Notes: generated by a model from the letters alone, not told the origin. A stretch of 56,381 bases of DNA from CBFIJI01 sp965662885 (GCA_965662885.1 CBFIJI010000003.1:1-56381), one strand, 5' to 3'; counted from the first letter of the stretch, positions 32,664 through 42,554 are shown. Translations and numbers: made by a program.

Positions 32664-34871
32664 ATGTCAAAAAATATTATTGTTTCCAATCGACTCCCTG
32701 TACAAATCAATCAAGAGGGAGATTCCTTTACTATAACGTCTAGTAGTGGTGGTCTTGCAACTGGAATGAAATCTGTTCACCAAGAGGGTAATTCTCTGTG
32801 GGTGGGGTGGTCTGGTATAAGTGAAGAAGCTATTTCGGCACCCTCAAAAAAGGTTTTAGTCGATAGCCTTAGAAAAGAACGCTATGAAACAGTTTCATTA
32901 GATGCTCAGGAAATTGAAGATTTTTATTACGGTCTTTCCAATAAATCACTTTGGCCCTTATTTCATTATTTTACTGAGTTTTCAATCTTCGATAATGTTC
33001 AATGGGAATCCTATAAAAAAGTAAATCAAAAGTTTGCAGATAGTGTCTTGGAACATCTCGAGGAAGGAGATAAAGTTTGGATTCATGACTATCAACTGCT
33101 CCTATGCCCACAAATGATAAAAGCCGTTCATCCGGAGGTAACCATTGGTTTTTTCTTACACATCCCCTTTCCTTCTTTTGAAATTTTTCAAATTTTCCCT
33201 TGGCGAGCAGAATTATTAAATGGAATGTTAGGTGCTGATTTAATCGGCTTTCACACTTATGATTATCAACGGCATTTTATCAGTTCCATTGAACGTATTT
33301 TAAGGTTAGATGTCAATTTTAATCTCATTAATTATAATGATCGCGAGGTGGTTGTGAATGCCTTTCCTATGGGAATTGACTACCATAAGTTTGAGACAGC
33401 AGCACAGCGGCACAAGCAACTCAAAGAAAGTGAAAAATCAGATATTCAAAAACAATTAGACGTCCATAAGAATTCTACAGAGGACGGAAAATTAATTTTA
33501 TCGATTGACCGACTGGATTATACCAAGGGTATTGTGAATCGTATCAAAGCCTTTGAATTATTTTTAAAACGCTATCCACAGTATTTGGAGAAGGTTCGCC
33601 TAGTGATGTTATCGGTTCCTTCCCGATCTAACGTAAGTCAATACAAAAAGCTAAAACGAGAAACGGATGAAATTGTGGGTCGTGTCAACGGGTCTTTTGC
33701 AACGGTCAACTGGACTCCTATTTGGTATTATTACCGTTCAATGGCCTTTGATGATTTGATTGAACTCTATACCTCTTCGGATGTAGCCATGGTAACCCCC
33801 GTTCGGGATGGAATGAACTTAGTAGCCAAAGAATATATCGCCACACGTATTGAAGGGGATGGGGTGTTGATTTTGAGTGAGATGGCCGGTGCATCTAAAG
33901 AAATGGATCGTGCTTTATTGGTTAATCCCTTTGATTCAGACGGTATGGCTGATGCCCTTAAAACAGCAATTGAAATGCCCGTAGAAGAGCAAAAAGATCG
34001 GAATGCAGCACTTCAAAAACGTTTGAGACGCTATACTGTTGAACGTTGGGCTGATGATTTTATGATTGCCTTAAAAGAAGCCGCCAATAAAAAAGTAGGG
34101 CGAGTTCACACCAAAATAAATGATACCATCGCTTCCAAAATTGAAATGGCATTCCACAGTGCAAAAAAACGTTTAGTTATATTGGACTACGATGGAACCC
34201 TTGTTGGTTTCCACAACAACCCTAAAAAGGCCATTCCTGATGCTGATTTAATCCGTTTATTGAATCAATTATGTAAAAATAAAGCAACTGATGTAGCAAT
34301 TATAAGTGGTAGGAGTCACTTGTTTTTATCCAAATACTTTGAACAACTTCCCATGACTTTAATTGCAGAATATGGAAATTATAAAAGAAATAAGGGGGAA
34401 CAATGGCGGAAAGAAAATAAATTGAACAACGACTGGATGCAACATATCCTTCCTGTTTTAGAAGCTTTTACCGATAGAACACCAGGAACATTTATTGAAG
34501 AAAAACCCAATTGTTTGGTGTGGCATTACCGAAAAGCAGATCCAGAACTCGCCCAACAAAAAGTAGTAGAGCTCAAACCCATTTTAAATAGTTTAATTTC
34601 TGATGAATTAAAAATCATTGACGGAAATAAAGTCATTGAAGTTTTGAATGGACGCATCACCAAAGGGAGTTCTGCTATGGAATTATACAGTAAAAAAGAC
34701 TATGATTTTGTGTTTGCCATTGGGGACGATGTCGCAGATGAAAGTATGTTTACTGATCTTCCTAAGAGTGCCATTACCGTTAAAGTCGGACTCAAAGCGA
34801 CCGCTGCAAAATACTTTGTCTCCGGAACCGATCACGTTCGGACACTGCTTAACTCGTTTAGAACTAAATAA
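32664..34871 (+). CDS. Fused trehalose-6-phosphate synthase/phosphatase (OtsA-OtsB)
   Basis: The 735-residue protein joins a GT20 domain (about 1-480; NRLPVQI, GGLATGM, SIDRLDYTKGI, TPVRDGMNLVAKEY) to a HAD-family phosphatase domain (about 495-735; nucleophile motif LDYDGTL near 508-514, SGRS, GDDVADESMF). It makes trehalose from UDP-glucose and glucose-6-phosphate in one chain. It is divergent from a GH15 gene that may degrade the product. Trehalose is a common osmotic and desiccation protectant. Confidence 0.95.
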   Translation: MSKNIIVSNRLPVQINQEGDSFTITSSSGGLATGMKSVHQEGNSLWVGWSGISEEAISAPSKKVLVDSLRKERYETVSLDAQEIEDFYYGLSNKSLWPLFHYFTEFSIFDNVQWESYKKVNQKFADSVLEHLEEGDKVWIHDYQLLLCPQMIKAVHPEVTIGFFLHIPFPSFEIFQIFPWRAELLNGMLGADLIGFHTYDYQRHFISSIERILRLDVNFNLINYNDREVVVNAFPMGIDYHKFETAAQRHKQLKESEKSDIQKQLDVHKNSTEDGKLILSIDRLDYTKGIVNRIKAFELFLKRYPQYLEKVRLVMLSVPSRSNVSQYKKLKRETDEIVGRVNGSFATVNWTPIWYYYRSMAFDDLIELYTSSDVAMVTPVRDGMNLVAKEYIATRIEGDGVLILSEMAGASKEMDRALLVNPFDSDGMADALKTAIEMPVEEQKDRNAALQKRLRRYTVERWADDFMIALKEAANKKVGRVHTKINDTIASKIEMAFHSAKKRLVILDYDGTLVGFHNNPKKAIPDADLIRLLNQLCKNKATDVAIISGRSHLFLSKYFEQLPMTLIAEYGNYKRNKGEQWRKENKLNNDWMQHILPVLEAFTDRTPGTFIEEKPNCLVWHYRKADPELAQQKVVELKPILNSLISDELKIIDGNKVIEVLNGRITKGSSAMELYSKKDYDFVFAIGDDVADESMFTDLPKSAITVKVGLKATAAKYFVSGTDHVRTLLNSFRTK

Positions 34872-34879
34872 TCAACGCC

Positions 34880-36385
34880 TTAAAATGTGGTTGTCAATAC
34901 GGCCATAAAGGTTTCAATGCCTCTAAAATAATTCCCTAGCCTCAGGTTTTCATTGGGACTGTGTTGGTTATTATCAATATTAACCGTTGGGAGTCCAATG
35001 GCAGGAACCCCTAATTGATTGACAAAAGGAGAAATGGGAACTGATCCCCCACTGGTTCGAATCTTAACCGGTGATGTTCCATAATACGTTTGTAGAATTG
35101 CCGATAACCAATTACCTTCCTTTGAAGTAACAGCTGTTCTAAAAGCAGGGTAACTAATTTTAGCATTCATTTTCACGATTTTGTCTAAGGTGCGTCTTTG
35201 ATCCGCAGTAGGTTCTTTATCGAGGACAGTATATCCCCTATCTTCTATATGCGTTTTAATCGCACTAATTAATTTTTTAGGGTCAGATTCTACCACCAAA
35301 CGAATATCTATTTCAGCAGTTGCTGTAGCGGGAATAATGGTTCTTGTTTGCTTGCCTACCCAACCACTTTGTAAGCCTCTAATGTTTAGGGAGGGATATT
35401 GAAGGGCTTCCTGATAGGTTCGCCCTACATAGTCTATACTTCCAATTTGAGTTCTGTACTTAATGGCCGCAGCTTCATCGGGGATGTTATTTAAAATAGC
35501 AGACGTTGTATCATCGATCGTAATCCCATCATAAAATCCGGGAATCACAACGCGTCCTTCTGCATCTTTCATCGAAGCTAGAAGCTGGCTCATCCGAAGG
35601 GCTGGATTAGGAATATAGTTTCCATAGTGGCCACTGTGTTGTGGGGTGGAAGGACCATAGGTAGTTAATGTCATTGACGCAATTCCACGATTTCCAAAAA
35701 CCAATGTTGGTTTCCCAGAAGCATGCATGGGACCGTCCAAAATAAGCAAAAGATCTGCAGTCAGTTCTTCTTTGTAATTGCTTACGGCTTCTGGTAAACC
35801 TGGGGAGCTACTTTCTTCTTCGAAATCAAGAATTATTTTGATGTTATAAGCCAGTTTTTGCTTTTGCTCCATAAGCGTTTTTAAAGCGGTAAGCATCATT
35901 AAAAAGGGCCCTTTATCATCAGAGCTAGAGCGAGCAAAAATTCGTAAATCCTCGTGGGAGCTACTGTTGGCTTTCTCCCAATCTACCATTTCCCATTTTC
36001 CGTTATTTTCTTCTTTTAAAACCGCTTTCCACGGACTTTCTTGTTCCCATTTTGAGGGGTCAATGGCTTGACCATCCAAATGTAAATAAAAAGCCAACGT
36101 AGGGAGTTGAGTGGCAACTGTTAAATCGGCAACAACCAATGGCATCGAAGACGTTTTTAACAGCTTAGTGGTAAAGCCCAAAGCTGCCAGTTTTTCCGTA
36201 CTCCAATCCATGTTTTGTTGTAATTCATTTTTGTTAACCCCATCGTTGGGCAAAGCTAAAAAAGCTGTGAATTGGTCTAGACTTTTTTGGCCCTCGGCAA
36301 CTGCAATGGCTTTGTAAGAGCGTTGTGCGTTGAGGAACATACTGCTAAACAATAGCAAAAAGAATAGTGTTTTCTCTCGTTTCAT
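34880..36385 (-). CDS. Exported M20 family dipeptidase
   Basis: This 501-residue protein has a signal peptide (1-20, FLNA-QR) and M20 metal-site motifs: YLHLDGQ (about 101-107), SSSDDKGP (bridging Asp, about 152-159), FEEESSSPG (catalytic Glu pair), a dimerisation lid (QHSGHYGNYIPNPALR), and NNQHSPNENLRLGNY near the C-terminus. It resembles carnosinase-type dipeptidases and is predicted periplasmic. Its 3' end is 8 nt from the convergent OtsAB gene. The spacer 36386-36576 holds no gene. Confidence 0.88.
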   Translation of the reverse strand: MKREKTLFFLLLFSSMFLNAQRSYKAIAVAEGQKSLDQFTAFLALPNDGVNKNELQQNMDWSTEKLAALGFTTKLLKTSSMPLVVADLTVATQLPTLAFYLHLDGQAIDPSKWEQESPWKAVLKEENNGKWEMVDWEKANSSSHEDLRIFARSSSDDKGPFLMMLTALKTLMEQKQKLAYNIKIILDFEEESSSPGLPEAVSNYKEELTADLLLILDGPMHASGKPTLVFGNRGIASMTLTTYGPSTPQHSGHYGNYIPNPALRMSQLLASMKDAEGRVVIPGFYDGITIDDTTSAILNNIPDEAAAIKYRTQIGSIDYVGRTYQEALQYPSLNIRGLQSGWVGKQTRTIIPATATAEIDIRLVVESDPKKLISAIKTHIEDRGYTVLDKEPTADQRRTLDKIVKMNAKISYPAFRTAVTSKEGNWLSAILQTYYGTSPVKIRTSGGSVPISPFVNQLGVPAIGLPTVNIDNNQHSPNENLRLGNYFRGIETFMAVLTTTF

Positions 36386-36576
36386 AAATTGATTTTAAGC
36401 GATGATGGATTCATTTGAATGGAAAAACCTTAATCAAATATAAACAAATATAAATCGCACTAATGACTTCATTTGTTAAAAACGCCGTCCTATTTCGTCT
36501 CTTTTAACAGATATAAACCATAGGTAAGACTTAAAAAACAAATCCCATTTGATTTAATATTAATATCTTGCGAACT

Positions 36577-37206
36577 ATGACTATATTTTCTTTTTTCCTT
36601 GGAGACTGGTACGAAATGATGTTTCATTTTGGAATTAATTTGTTTTTTAATAGTTTAATTATCGCTATTGTTTTAAGACTAAGAAAAGAAAGATCTACCT
36701 ATGTTTTCACCTTTTTTTTAGTGAGTATTGTCATTTTCTTTTTGTGTTTCTCGCTTAAGAAATTTGATTTAAATTTAGGCTTGGCACTCGGACTTTTTGC
36801 TATTTTTGGAATCATTCGATATCGAACGGAATCCCTAAAAGCAAATGAAATGACCTATTTATTTGTGACTATAGGGATTTCGCTCATCAATGCCCTAGCA
36901 AATGAACAAATGAGTTTAACGGAAGTACTCACTATAAATATAATTATTGTGCTTGCTGTTTTTGTCTCCGAAAAGTTAATTTTAAAACAAAATATTCCCT
37001 TATCTAAAGAAGAATTACCTTCAGCAAACTTAAAAATGAGTGTTGTTCTTCCACATGATACATCTACAAATGTGCAAAATATGGAACGTCATTTTTTTTC
37101 TTTAGAAAAAAACCTTGCTATTAAAATTCATCACTATCAAGTGTCTAAAGTAGACTATACAACTCAACTGTTTCATGTAAATTTATATTATACTACTGAA
37201 AAATAA
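36577..37206 (+). CDS. DUF4956 membrane protein
   Basis: From ATG 36577 the protein is 209 residues (an in-frame TTG lies three codons upstream at 36568). It has four predicted helices (about 15-35, 40-58, 67-80 and 105-130), the DUF4956 core LGLALGLFAIFGIIRYRTESLKANEMTYLF... (core residues about 63-95), and a soluble C-terminal domain. The family often sits beside polyphosphate-polymerase (VTC) and CotH genes, neither of which is seen here. It is followed 4 nt later by a DUF2490 gene. Confidence 0.82.
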   Translation: MTIFSFFLGDWYEMMFHFGINLFFNSLIIAIVLRLRKERSTYVFTFFLVSIVIFFLCFSLKKFDLNLGLALGLFAIFGIIRYRTESLKANEMTYLFVTIGISLINALANEQMSLTEVLTINIIIVLAVFVSEKLILKQNIPLSKEELPSANLKMSVVLPHDTSTNVQNMERHFFSLEKNLAIKIHHYQVSKVDYTTQLFHVNLYYTTEK

Positions 37207-37210
37207 GCAA

Positions 37211-37882
37211 ATGAATAAAGGGTTACTTTTAGTACTGATCGCTTTTCTAATTTTTTCAAAAAACCAAGCTCAAGCTGGAGAGACAGAAACTAAATTTTGG
37301 TCATCGATTAACTATACTAACTGGGTTAACAAGCGCTGGAATGTGGGTGTTGAACAGCACTTTCGATTAAAGGATAATTTAAACGCTGTTGACAATTTTA
37401 TTTCGGAACTGAATACGAACTATAAGCTAGGCAATAAATGGAAACTTCAAGGCGAATTACGTTATATCTTCGATCGTGATAACAAGGGAGAGGTGCAGGG
37501 ATATGATCCGTTTATACGCTACCGTTTTGGTGTTCAAAAAGGATTTAAGTTAAAAAGAACGCTGCTAAAACTAAGAGCAGCCTATCAAATCAAAAAAGAA
37601 ATTAACAAAGGAAACGAAGAGCGATTGCTTCGTTTTCGCCCTACTTTAGAAATTCCCATTAGGAATTGGAAGTGGGATCCAAATTTTTTTATTGCGTATT
37701 TTCATCCGCTGACCGAGAATGTAGATCGGAGCTTTCGCTACGGGGTTAGTACAGAAAGAAAAATTAGGACTAATGCTAAGCTCCTTTTTAAATATTTTTT
37801 AGTTCGAAAAGAGAAAGAAAACAATACTTCTTACAGTCATGTATTCTCTATTCGCTATGGTTTTTCAAACAAAAAAAAATAA
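37211..37882 (+). CDS. DUF2490 outer-membrane beta-barrel-like protein
   Basis: The 223-residue protein has a signal peptide (hydrophobic 5-16, NQAQA) and alternating amphipathic strands with Trp/Tyr/Arg-rich ends (FWSSINYTNWVNKRWNVGVEQHFRLKDN, DPFIRYRFGVQKGF, RPTLEIP), as in DUF2490 proteins thought to form small outer-membrane barrels. It ends in a basic tail. It lies between DUF4956 (4 nt) and GT2 (64 nt), so co-transcription with DUF4956 is very likely. Function unknown. Confidence 0.82.
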   Translation: MNKGLLLVLIAFLIFSKNQAQAGETETKFWSSINYTNWVNKRWNVGVEQHFRLKDNLNAVDNFISELNTNYKLGNKWKLQGELRYIFDRDNKGEVQGYDPFIRYRFGVQKGFKLKRTLLKLRAAYQIKKEINKGNEERLLRFRPTLEIPIRNWKWDPNFFIAYFHPLTENVDRSFRYGVSTERKIRTNAKLLFKYFLVRKEKENNTSYSHVFSIRYGFSNKKK

Positions 37883-37946
37883 ATTAGCAGAAATTAATCT
37901 ATTTCTTTAAATAATATTAAAATCGCCTTGCTGAAAAATATAGCTA

Positions 37947-38708
37947 ATGCATAAAAATAACTTTGATGTCGTTATAATTATACCCTGCTATAATGAGGCC
38001 AATCGTTTCAAATCAAATGAATTTGAAACCTTTTTAAGTTGTAATCCTAAAGTATGTATTAACTATATTAATGATGGATCAATAGACAGTACCGATAAAA
38101 TCTTAGAAGCACTTCAAGCTCGTTTTCCGTCACAAGTCAGAATAATTTCGAGGACAAAGAACAGAGGGAAAGGATTTTCTGTGCGAGAAGGCGTTAGGGA
38201 GGTATTAACCCATGAAAACACCCAAAAAATTGCTTTTATAGATGCGGACCTTTCGGTTTCTCTTGAAGAATGTATGTCGTTAAGTCAAACAATGACCGAT
38301 AAAGTTCAATTTGTTTTTGGATCACGTAAAAATAATCAAGATAACGCTATTGAACGGAAAATGTACCGTTTTGTCATTGGCCGTATAATCGCAAAAGTTA
38401 TTTCGAGTATGTTAAGAATCAGTGTTTATGATACTCAATGTGGGTGTAAAATTTTTACCCGTGATATTGCTAAACTCACCTTTGAAGCCCCTTTTATCTC
38501 AAAATGGTTGTTTGATGTAGAAATCTTTTACCGCTTAATTGTACATTTTGGCAGAACGCAGACCATAGCTATGATTAAGGAAAGCCCCGTAAAAGAATGG
38601 ATCGATACCCAAGATTCGCGGGTATCTTTTTTCTATGCTTTTCGAGTATGGATTGATCTTCTTAATATTCAATTGGCCTACAAACCATTTATTCACCAAG
38701 AAGAATAA
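37947..38708 (+). CDS. GT2 glycosyltransferase (polyprenyl-phosphate sugar transferase-like)
   Basis: This 253-residue GT-A fold enzyme has IIPCYNEANRF (about 11-21), the NDGSIDST acceptor loop (about 42-49), the DADLSV metal motif (about 98-103) and RMK-rich C-terminal region with SPVKEW. Similarity is to dolichyl/undecaprenyl-phosphate glucosyl- or mannosyltransferases, which load a sugar onto a lipid carrier. It has no membrane helices. With the convergent ArnT-like transferase and PAP2 phosphatase it may supply a lipid-linked sugar for export. Confidence 0.88.
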   Translation: MHKNNFDVVIIIPCYNEANRFKSNEFETFLSCNPKVCINYINDGSIDSTDKILEALQARFPSQVRIISRTKNRGKGFSVREGVREVLTHENTQKIAFIDADLSVSLEECMSLSQTMTDKVQFVFGSRKNNQDNAIERKMYRFVIGRIIAKVISSMLRISVYDTQCGCKIFTRDIAKLTFEAPFISKWLFDVEIFYRLIVHFGRTQTIAMIKESPVKEWIDTQDSRVSFFYAFRVWIDLLNIQLAYKPFIHQEE

Positions 38709-38980
38709 AATCGCCCTCCTTTTTTATTTTATATTTCCTTGTCTGTTAGTAAGCAATTCTATCTACTCGATGTGTTTGCCTCCTTGAATACGTTTTTCAA
38801 GTCTTGAGGTTGACAATAATAGGGCTCTCCTAAATCATAATTGAAAAAACGAAAACAAACGGGTGAAAAATTGGTAGGAGACTAGAGGGTTATGACGTTT
38901 CTTTTATTGGAGCTTTTTGACTTTGGATTTATCTTTTAAATATCCAATAAAAATGGATTAAAACGCCTAAACAATATTAC

Positions 38981-40546
38981 TTATTCTTTCTTGAGTTGAT
39001 ATACTTTAGTTATGTGGTATTCAAAAGGCGATTTTTGTTGCATTTTTAGTTCAAGATTTGCAATAGTATCCAAATCTTTTGAATCCCGTATGTTGGTCAT
39101 CAAATAAGTATTAGGGTTTGCATTTAAATGGGCTTTGACAGCTTTAGGGGTATTGAAAACGTCAAAAGTACGCTGATAGTTAAATGGAAATGCAGGATCC
39201 ATTCTTTTATACACAATAAAAGTACGATCCTTTCCAATTTTTTCTGTGACTTGACTTACGGGGTTATAGGAATTTAAAGTGGGATAAATTATAACAAATA
39301 AGATGATAAAAAGTAAATTCCAACTACTTCCCATTACAAAAAACCAGTTGTTAAAGCGTTGTTTTATATGCCAATAACAGGCAATTAAGCTTCCTGTAGC
39401 TGTAGGGACCAACCACCAACTAATATTTGGGGTTTTGTCAAAAGCAGCAACTTCGTTAACTAAAAGTAGTGGAAGAAAACATAAAAGAATACTAATTAAT
39501 GCTATTAGTAAAGTATTTATTATTGTCCATTTTGCTTGTCCCTGATCTTTTTGGGTATAAAAATAATCTGCCATAAGGAGAATTAAAAACGGATAACAGG
39601 GCATGGTATAATTAGGCAATTTTGTAGAGGAGATACTAAAAAATATAATAAATACAGCACTGACGATAGTAGAGAATAGGATATGCGGTTGCATCCGTTT
39701 TTTATAAGCTAAGATCAGTGTTTGTGGTAAAAAAAATGAAAAAGGAAGTAAGCCTAAGAGGACATAGCCCCAAGTGATAAGAAAAACTCCTCCGTGTCCT
39801 TCCATTGCTCCAGAAAATCTAGAAAAATTATGAACCATAAAAAAGCCTTCTGTCCATGCGCCATCCGTTTGTTGATGTACCATCCAAAACCATGGAGAGG
39901 CAATTATTAGGGTGAGACATAAACCTAAAACAGGGTAGTAATTAAAGGTTTTTTTTATCTGACCTGAAAGCAATATAAAAAAGCCAACCGAAACTCCTGG
40001 AAGAGCAATCGCTATGGGTCCTTTAGCCAAAACTCCAAAACCTAAAAGAAGATAGAAAAAGAACAAATCTAATTTCCTTTGATAAACATGAAAGCGATAA
40101 AAAGAAAAAAGAGCAGCAGTACAAAAGAAGATCAAATATGGATCGGGGGTGGCCAATTGAAACTGTTGAAGTAGAAAAAAGGAACTCAAAAAAATAACTC
40201 CAACATATTGGCTGGTTTTTTTATTCCAAAAATCATTGCAAAAACGAAGTGTTATAATTAAAGTTAATAGGCCAAAGATTGCTGAAAAAAAACGAGCCCC
40301 AAAAGCATTTACACCAAAGATTTTAAACCCTAAAACAGACATAAAATATTGGAGTGGTGGTTTGTCTACAAAAAGGTTACCATTAAAATAAGGGGCTATA
40401 TAGTTCTTCGAAACATACATTTCACGTGCTGCCTCTGCAAATTTAGCTTCGTCTAAAATATAGATAGGAGAAAGCCCTAGAAAGGAAATCATCAGCACAA
40501 CAGCATAGATATAAAGACCATAGCTGCTTAAGTGTTTAATAATCAT
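38981..40546 (-). CDS. ArnT-like GT39/GT83 membrane glycosyltransferase
   Basis: The 521-residue protein has about twelve helices and the family's first periplasmic loop signature: DEAKFAEAAREMY (catalytic Asp/Glu region, about 32-44) followed by KPPLQYF (about 62-68) and GVNAFGARFFSA. ArnT and protein O-mannosyltransferase relatives use polyprenyl-phosphate sugars as donors to modify lipid A, glycans or proteins in the periplasm. It follows PAP2 by 13 nt in one operon. The acceptor is unknown. Confidence 0.88.
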   Translation of the reverse strand: MIIKHLSSYGLYIYAVVLMISFLGLSPIYILDEAKFAEAAREMYVSKNYIAPYFNGNLFVDKPPLQYFMSVLGFKIFGVNAFGARFFSAIFGLLTLIITLRFCNDFWNKKTSQYVGVIFLSSFFLLQQFQLATPDPYLIFFCTAALFSFYRFHVYQRKLDLFFFYLLLGFGVLAKGPIAIALPGVSVGFFILLSGQIKKTFNYYPVLGLCLTLIIASPWFWMVHQQTDGAWTEGFFMVHNFSRFSGAMEGHGGVFLITWGYVLLGLLPFSFFLPQTLILAYKKRMQPHILFSTIVSAVFIIFFSISSTKLPNYTMPCYPFLILLMADYFYTQKDQGQAKWTIINTLLIALISILLCFLPLLLVNEVAAFDKTPNISWWLVPTATGSLIACYWHIKQRFNNWFFVMGSSWNLLFIILFVIIYPTLNSYNPVSQVTEKIGKDRTFIVYKRMDPAFPFNYQRTFDVFNTPKAVKAHLNANPNTYLMTNIRDSKDLDTIANLELKMQQKSPFEYHITKVYQLKKE

Positions 40547-40559
40547 AATTTTATTTTAT

Positions 40560-41222
40560 TTAAGAATTAAAACCAATATCCGAAACCTGCTTAGCCTTAC
40601 GTTTATAGGTTTTAAACTGAATCTTAAGGATTTGCTTTGATAATAAAACACATAAAAATCCAAGAAACAAACCACATAAAACATCAACGATAAAATGCTG
40701 AAAAAGAAAAATTCTCGAGTAGCCTACCAAAAGGATTAAAAAGAAAAACAAACGACGAAGAAAACTGTTTGACAAATGCTGTATCGTAAAAAATCCAAGT
40801 ACTGCTATTGTTGCTGAATGTCCTGAAGGAAATGAGCGGAATTTATTAAAACGTATATTAAAATTGTTTGGATTCCACTCCTCTGGTAAGGTGTTAAAAA
40901 ATTTAATGGGGCGTGTAATTTCGTAAAAGAAAACATTTTTAAGAAGTGTCACTATTACAAACATTAAAATACTGGCAATCAACAATTCATAAACATCTTT
41001 TTGAGTAAGTATTTTAATTTTTTTTCTAAAGATTAATAAAAATAGAATACAAATAACTAACATCAAGCCATCTCCAAAAAAAGTTATCCCTTTAAAAAGT
41101 TGGAACAAAGCTGGATGGGTAAAAAGATTGAAACGAGAAAGTATAAAACCTTTTGGAAGGAAAACCAAGGGTAAAAAGAAAAGAATGCATAAACCATAGG
41201 AGGTGACAAGCTTTTTTTTCAT
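40560..41222 (-). CDS. PAP2-family lipid phosphatase
   Basis: The 220-residue membrane protein has the three acid-phosphatase motifs: Lys95...Arg104-Pro105 (KNVFFYEITRP), PSGH at 132-135, and Ser169-Arg170...His176...Asp180 (SRIFLFQHFIVD). Members dephosphorylate undecaprenyl pyrophosphate or phosphatidic acid-type lipids. It precedes the ArnT-like gene by 13 nt, consistent with recycling or remodelling of lipid carriers. The 184-bp spacer upstream to 41407 holds only a weak hairpin (41382-41398). Confidence 0.9.
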   Translation of the reverse strand: MKKKLVTSYGLCILFFLPLVFLPKGFILSRFNLFTHPALFQLFKGITFFGDGLMLVICILFLLIFRKKIKILTQKDVYELLIASILMFVIVTLLKNVFFYEITRPIKFFNTLPEEWNPNNFNIRFNKFRSFPSGHSATIAVLGFFTIQHLSNSFLRRLFFFLILLVGYSRIFLFQHFIVDVLCGLFLGFLCVLLSKQILKIQFKTYKRKAKQVSDIGFNS

Positions 41223-41381
41223 TGCTTTGACAATTAGATGAGTTTCCTAAAAGTAACTAGACAAATGAAAAAGATTGTTAATCTAGAATTAAGAGAGCTT
41301 TAAGTTTTACTTACTGATATTGGGTCTTAGGTTAACTTTCTATTAATTTATTTTTAGCAATAGTAAACAGTCATCAAACAC

Positions 41382-41398
41382 CCTAATTTTAGATTAGG
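41382..41398. terminator. Weak stem-loop downstream of the AEC gene
   Basis: A 6-bp inverted repeat (CCTAAT / ATTAGG) with a 5-nt loop lies just beyond the stop of the minus-strand carrier gene. No clear T run follows leftward, so termination is uncertain. Confidence 0.3.
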
Positions 41399-41406
41399 AT
41401 CGGTTC

Positions 41407-42549
41407 CTAAAACAGGCTTGTAAAAAAATAAATAAACCCCCACTTTTTCTTTTCAACAGTTTCTGCTTCGGCCAGCTGTTCTTTTTTAGGGAGTACTAAA
41501 AGCATTGTAAAACCGATGAACAGTAATCCAGCAGCGATATAATAGTTGTTAGTGAGATTAAAAAAGAGTTCACTTTTAATCAGTAAAACCAAAATGAGAA
41601 GCGTAGAGAAAGGGAGTGAATACGCCAAATAATTCAAACCAAAACCGATGTCAAAGGTGCGCTCTTTAACACCTGCTTTTTGTTCCATTTTGTCAATTAA
41701 GGTCATGTGCGCAAAAGGCCAAAAGCTTACGGAACTCAGCGCTAAAATCATGAAAAAGAGCAGGTCATTTTGAAGGCGGACTCCAAAGATTTGCATCATC
41801 ACTGTAACAATCAACAAGCACAAGCCCGCTCTTAAAAATAAGGTGGGAATGATTTCGATGATGACTTTTTTACTAAACACAATGGAGAGTCCGATGAAAA
41901 TTAAAACCAAAGGCGTCAAGGTGCCTTTGATTTTATTAATCATATCCACCAAAAAAGGATGAATACTGCTGATGTTGTTACCAGTAGAAAGAATAACCAC
42001 AGCTACGAGAATCAAGATATTGATCGGCTCTAGGAAAATACTCTTAACAATGGTGACATAGGACTTTTCACTTTGAATTTCTTGTTTTTTCTGTGTTAGG
42101 TGATGTAAACGAAAAGCAAAAATGAAGAGGAATAAGAGGACAAAAATTTTGTTTCCAAAGTCAAACAAAGACGCTTTTGCCAAGGCCTCACTCCCTAAAA
42201 ATTCATTAATAATGGGAAAGCAAGAAAGTCCTGGAGCAAAAGAGGGTAACAACAGTAATAAAGTTCTGTTTTTTTGTGGATTCTTATGCAGTTTAGCCAC
42301 TTTTAAAATATAGGGGCTGGCAAGAAAAATCAATACATTAAAAAGTATCGCCAAAAATGGATAATATAAATACTTGATATCAATGTTGATACTAATTAAT
42401 GATATAAAAATGGTCGCCGGTAGTGCAACATTTAATATGTAGGTCTTTAATACCCCTTTTTCTGTTTTCCCCTTAAATTTGCTTTTTAAGAGAACTCCTA
42501 AAAGAATCAGTAAAAAAAAGGTCGTAATTTTTGAAAATACTAGTGACAT
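41407..42549 (-). CDS. AEC-family (auxin efflux carrier-like) transporter
   Basis: The 380-residue protein has about ten helices in two five-helix halves around a charged central loop (HHLTQKKQEIQSEKS, about 150-165), the layout of the AEC/BART group. Motifs include LNVALPATIFISLI (about 40-53) with the family's Pro in the first half. Members export or import organic acids or amino-acid-like compounds. It starts 5 nt after the Tat-exported aminotransferase gene, so the two are in one operon and may handle one compound. Confidence 0.85.
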   Translation of the reverse strand: MSLVFSKITTFFLLILLGVLLKSKFKGKTEKGVLKTYILNVALPATIFISLISINIDIKYLYYPFLAILFNVLIFLASPYILKVAKLHKNPQKNRTLLLLLPSFAPGLSCFPIINEFLGSEALAKASLFDFGNKIFVLLFLFIFAFRLHHLTQKKQEIQSEKSYVTIVKSIFLEPINILILVAVVILSTGNNISSIHPFLVDMINKIKGTLTPLVLIFIGLSIVFSKKVIIEIIPTLFLRAGLCLLIVTVMMQIFGVRLQNDLLFFMILALSSVSFWPFAHMTLIDKMEQKAGVKERTFDIGFGLNYLAYSLPFSTLLILVLLIKSELFFNLTNNYYIAAGLLFIGFTMLLVLPKKEQLAEAETVEKKKWGFIYFFTSLF

Positions 42550-42554
42550 ATTTC

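Noticed and set aside
36577..37882. Polyphosphate (VTC-type) module suggested by DUF4956
   Set aside because: No VTC polymerase or CotH gene is present beside it.
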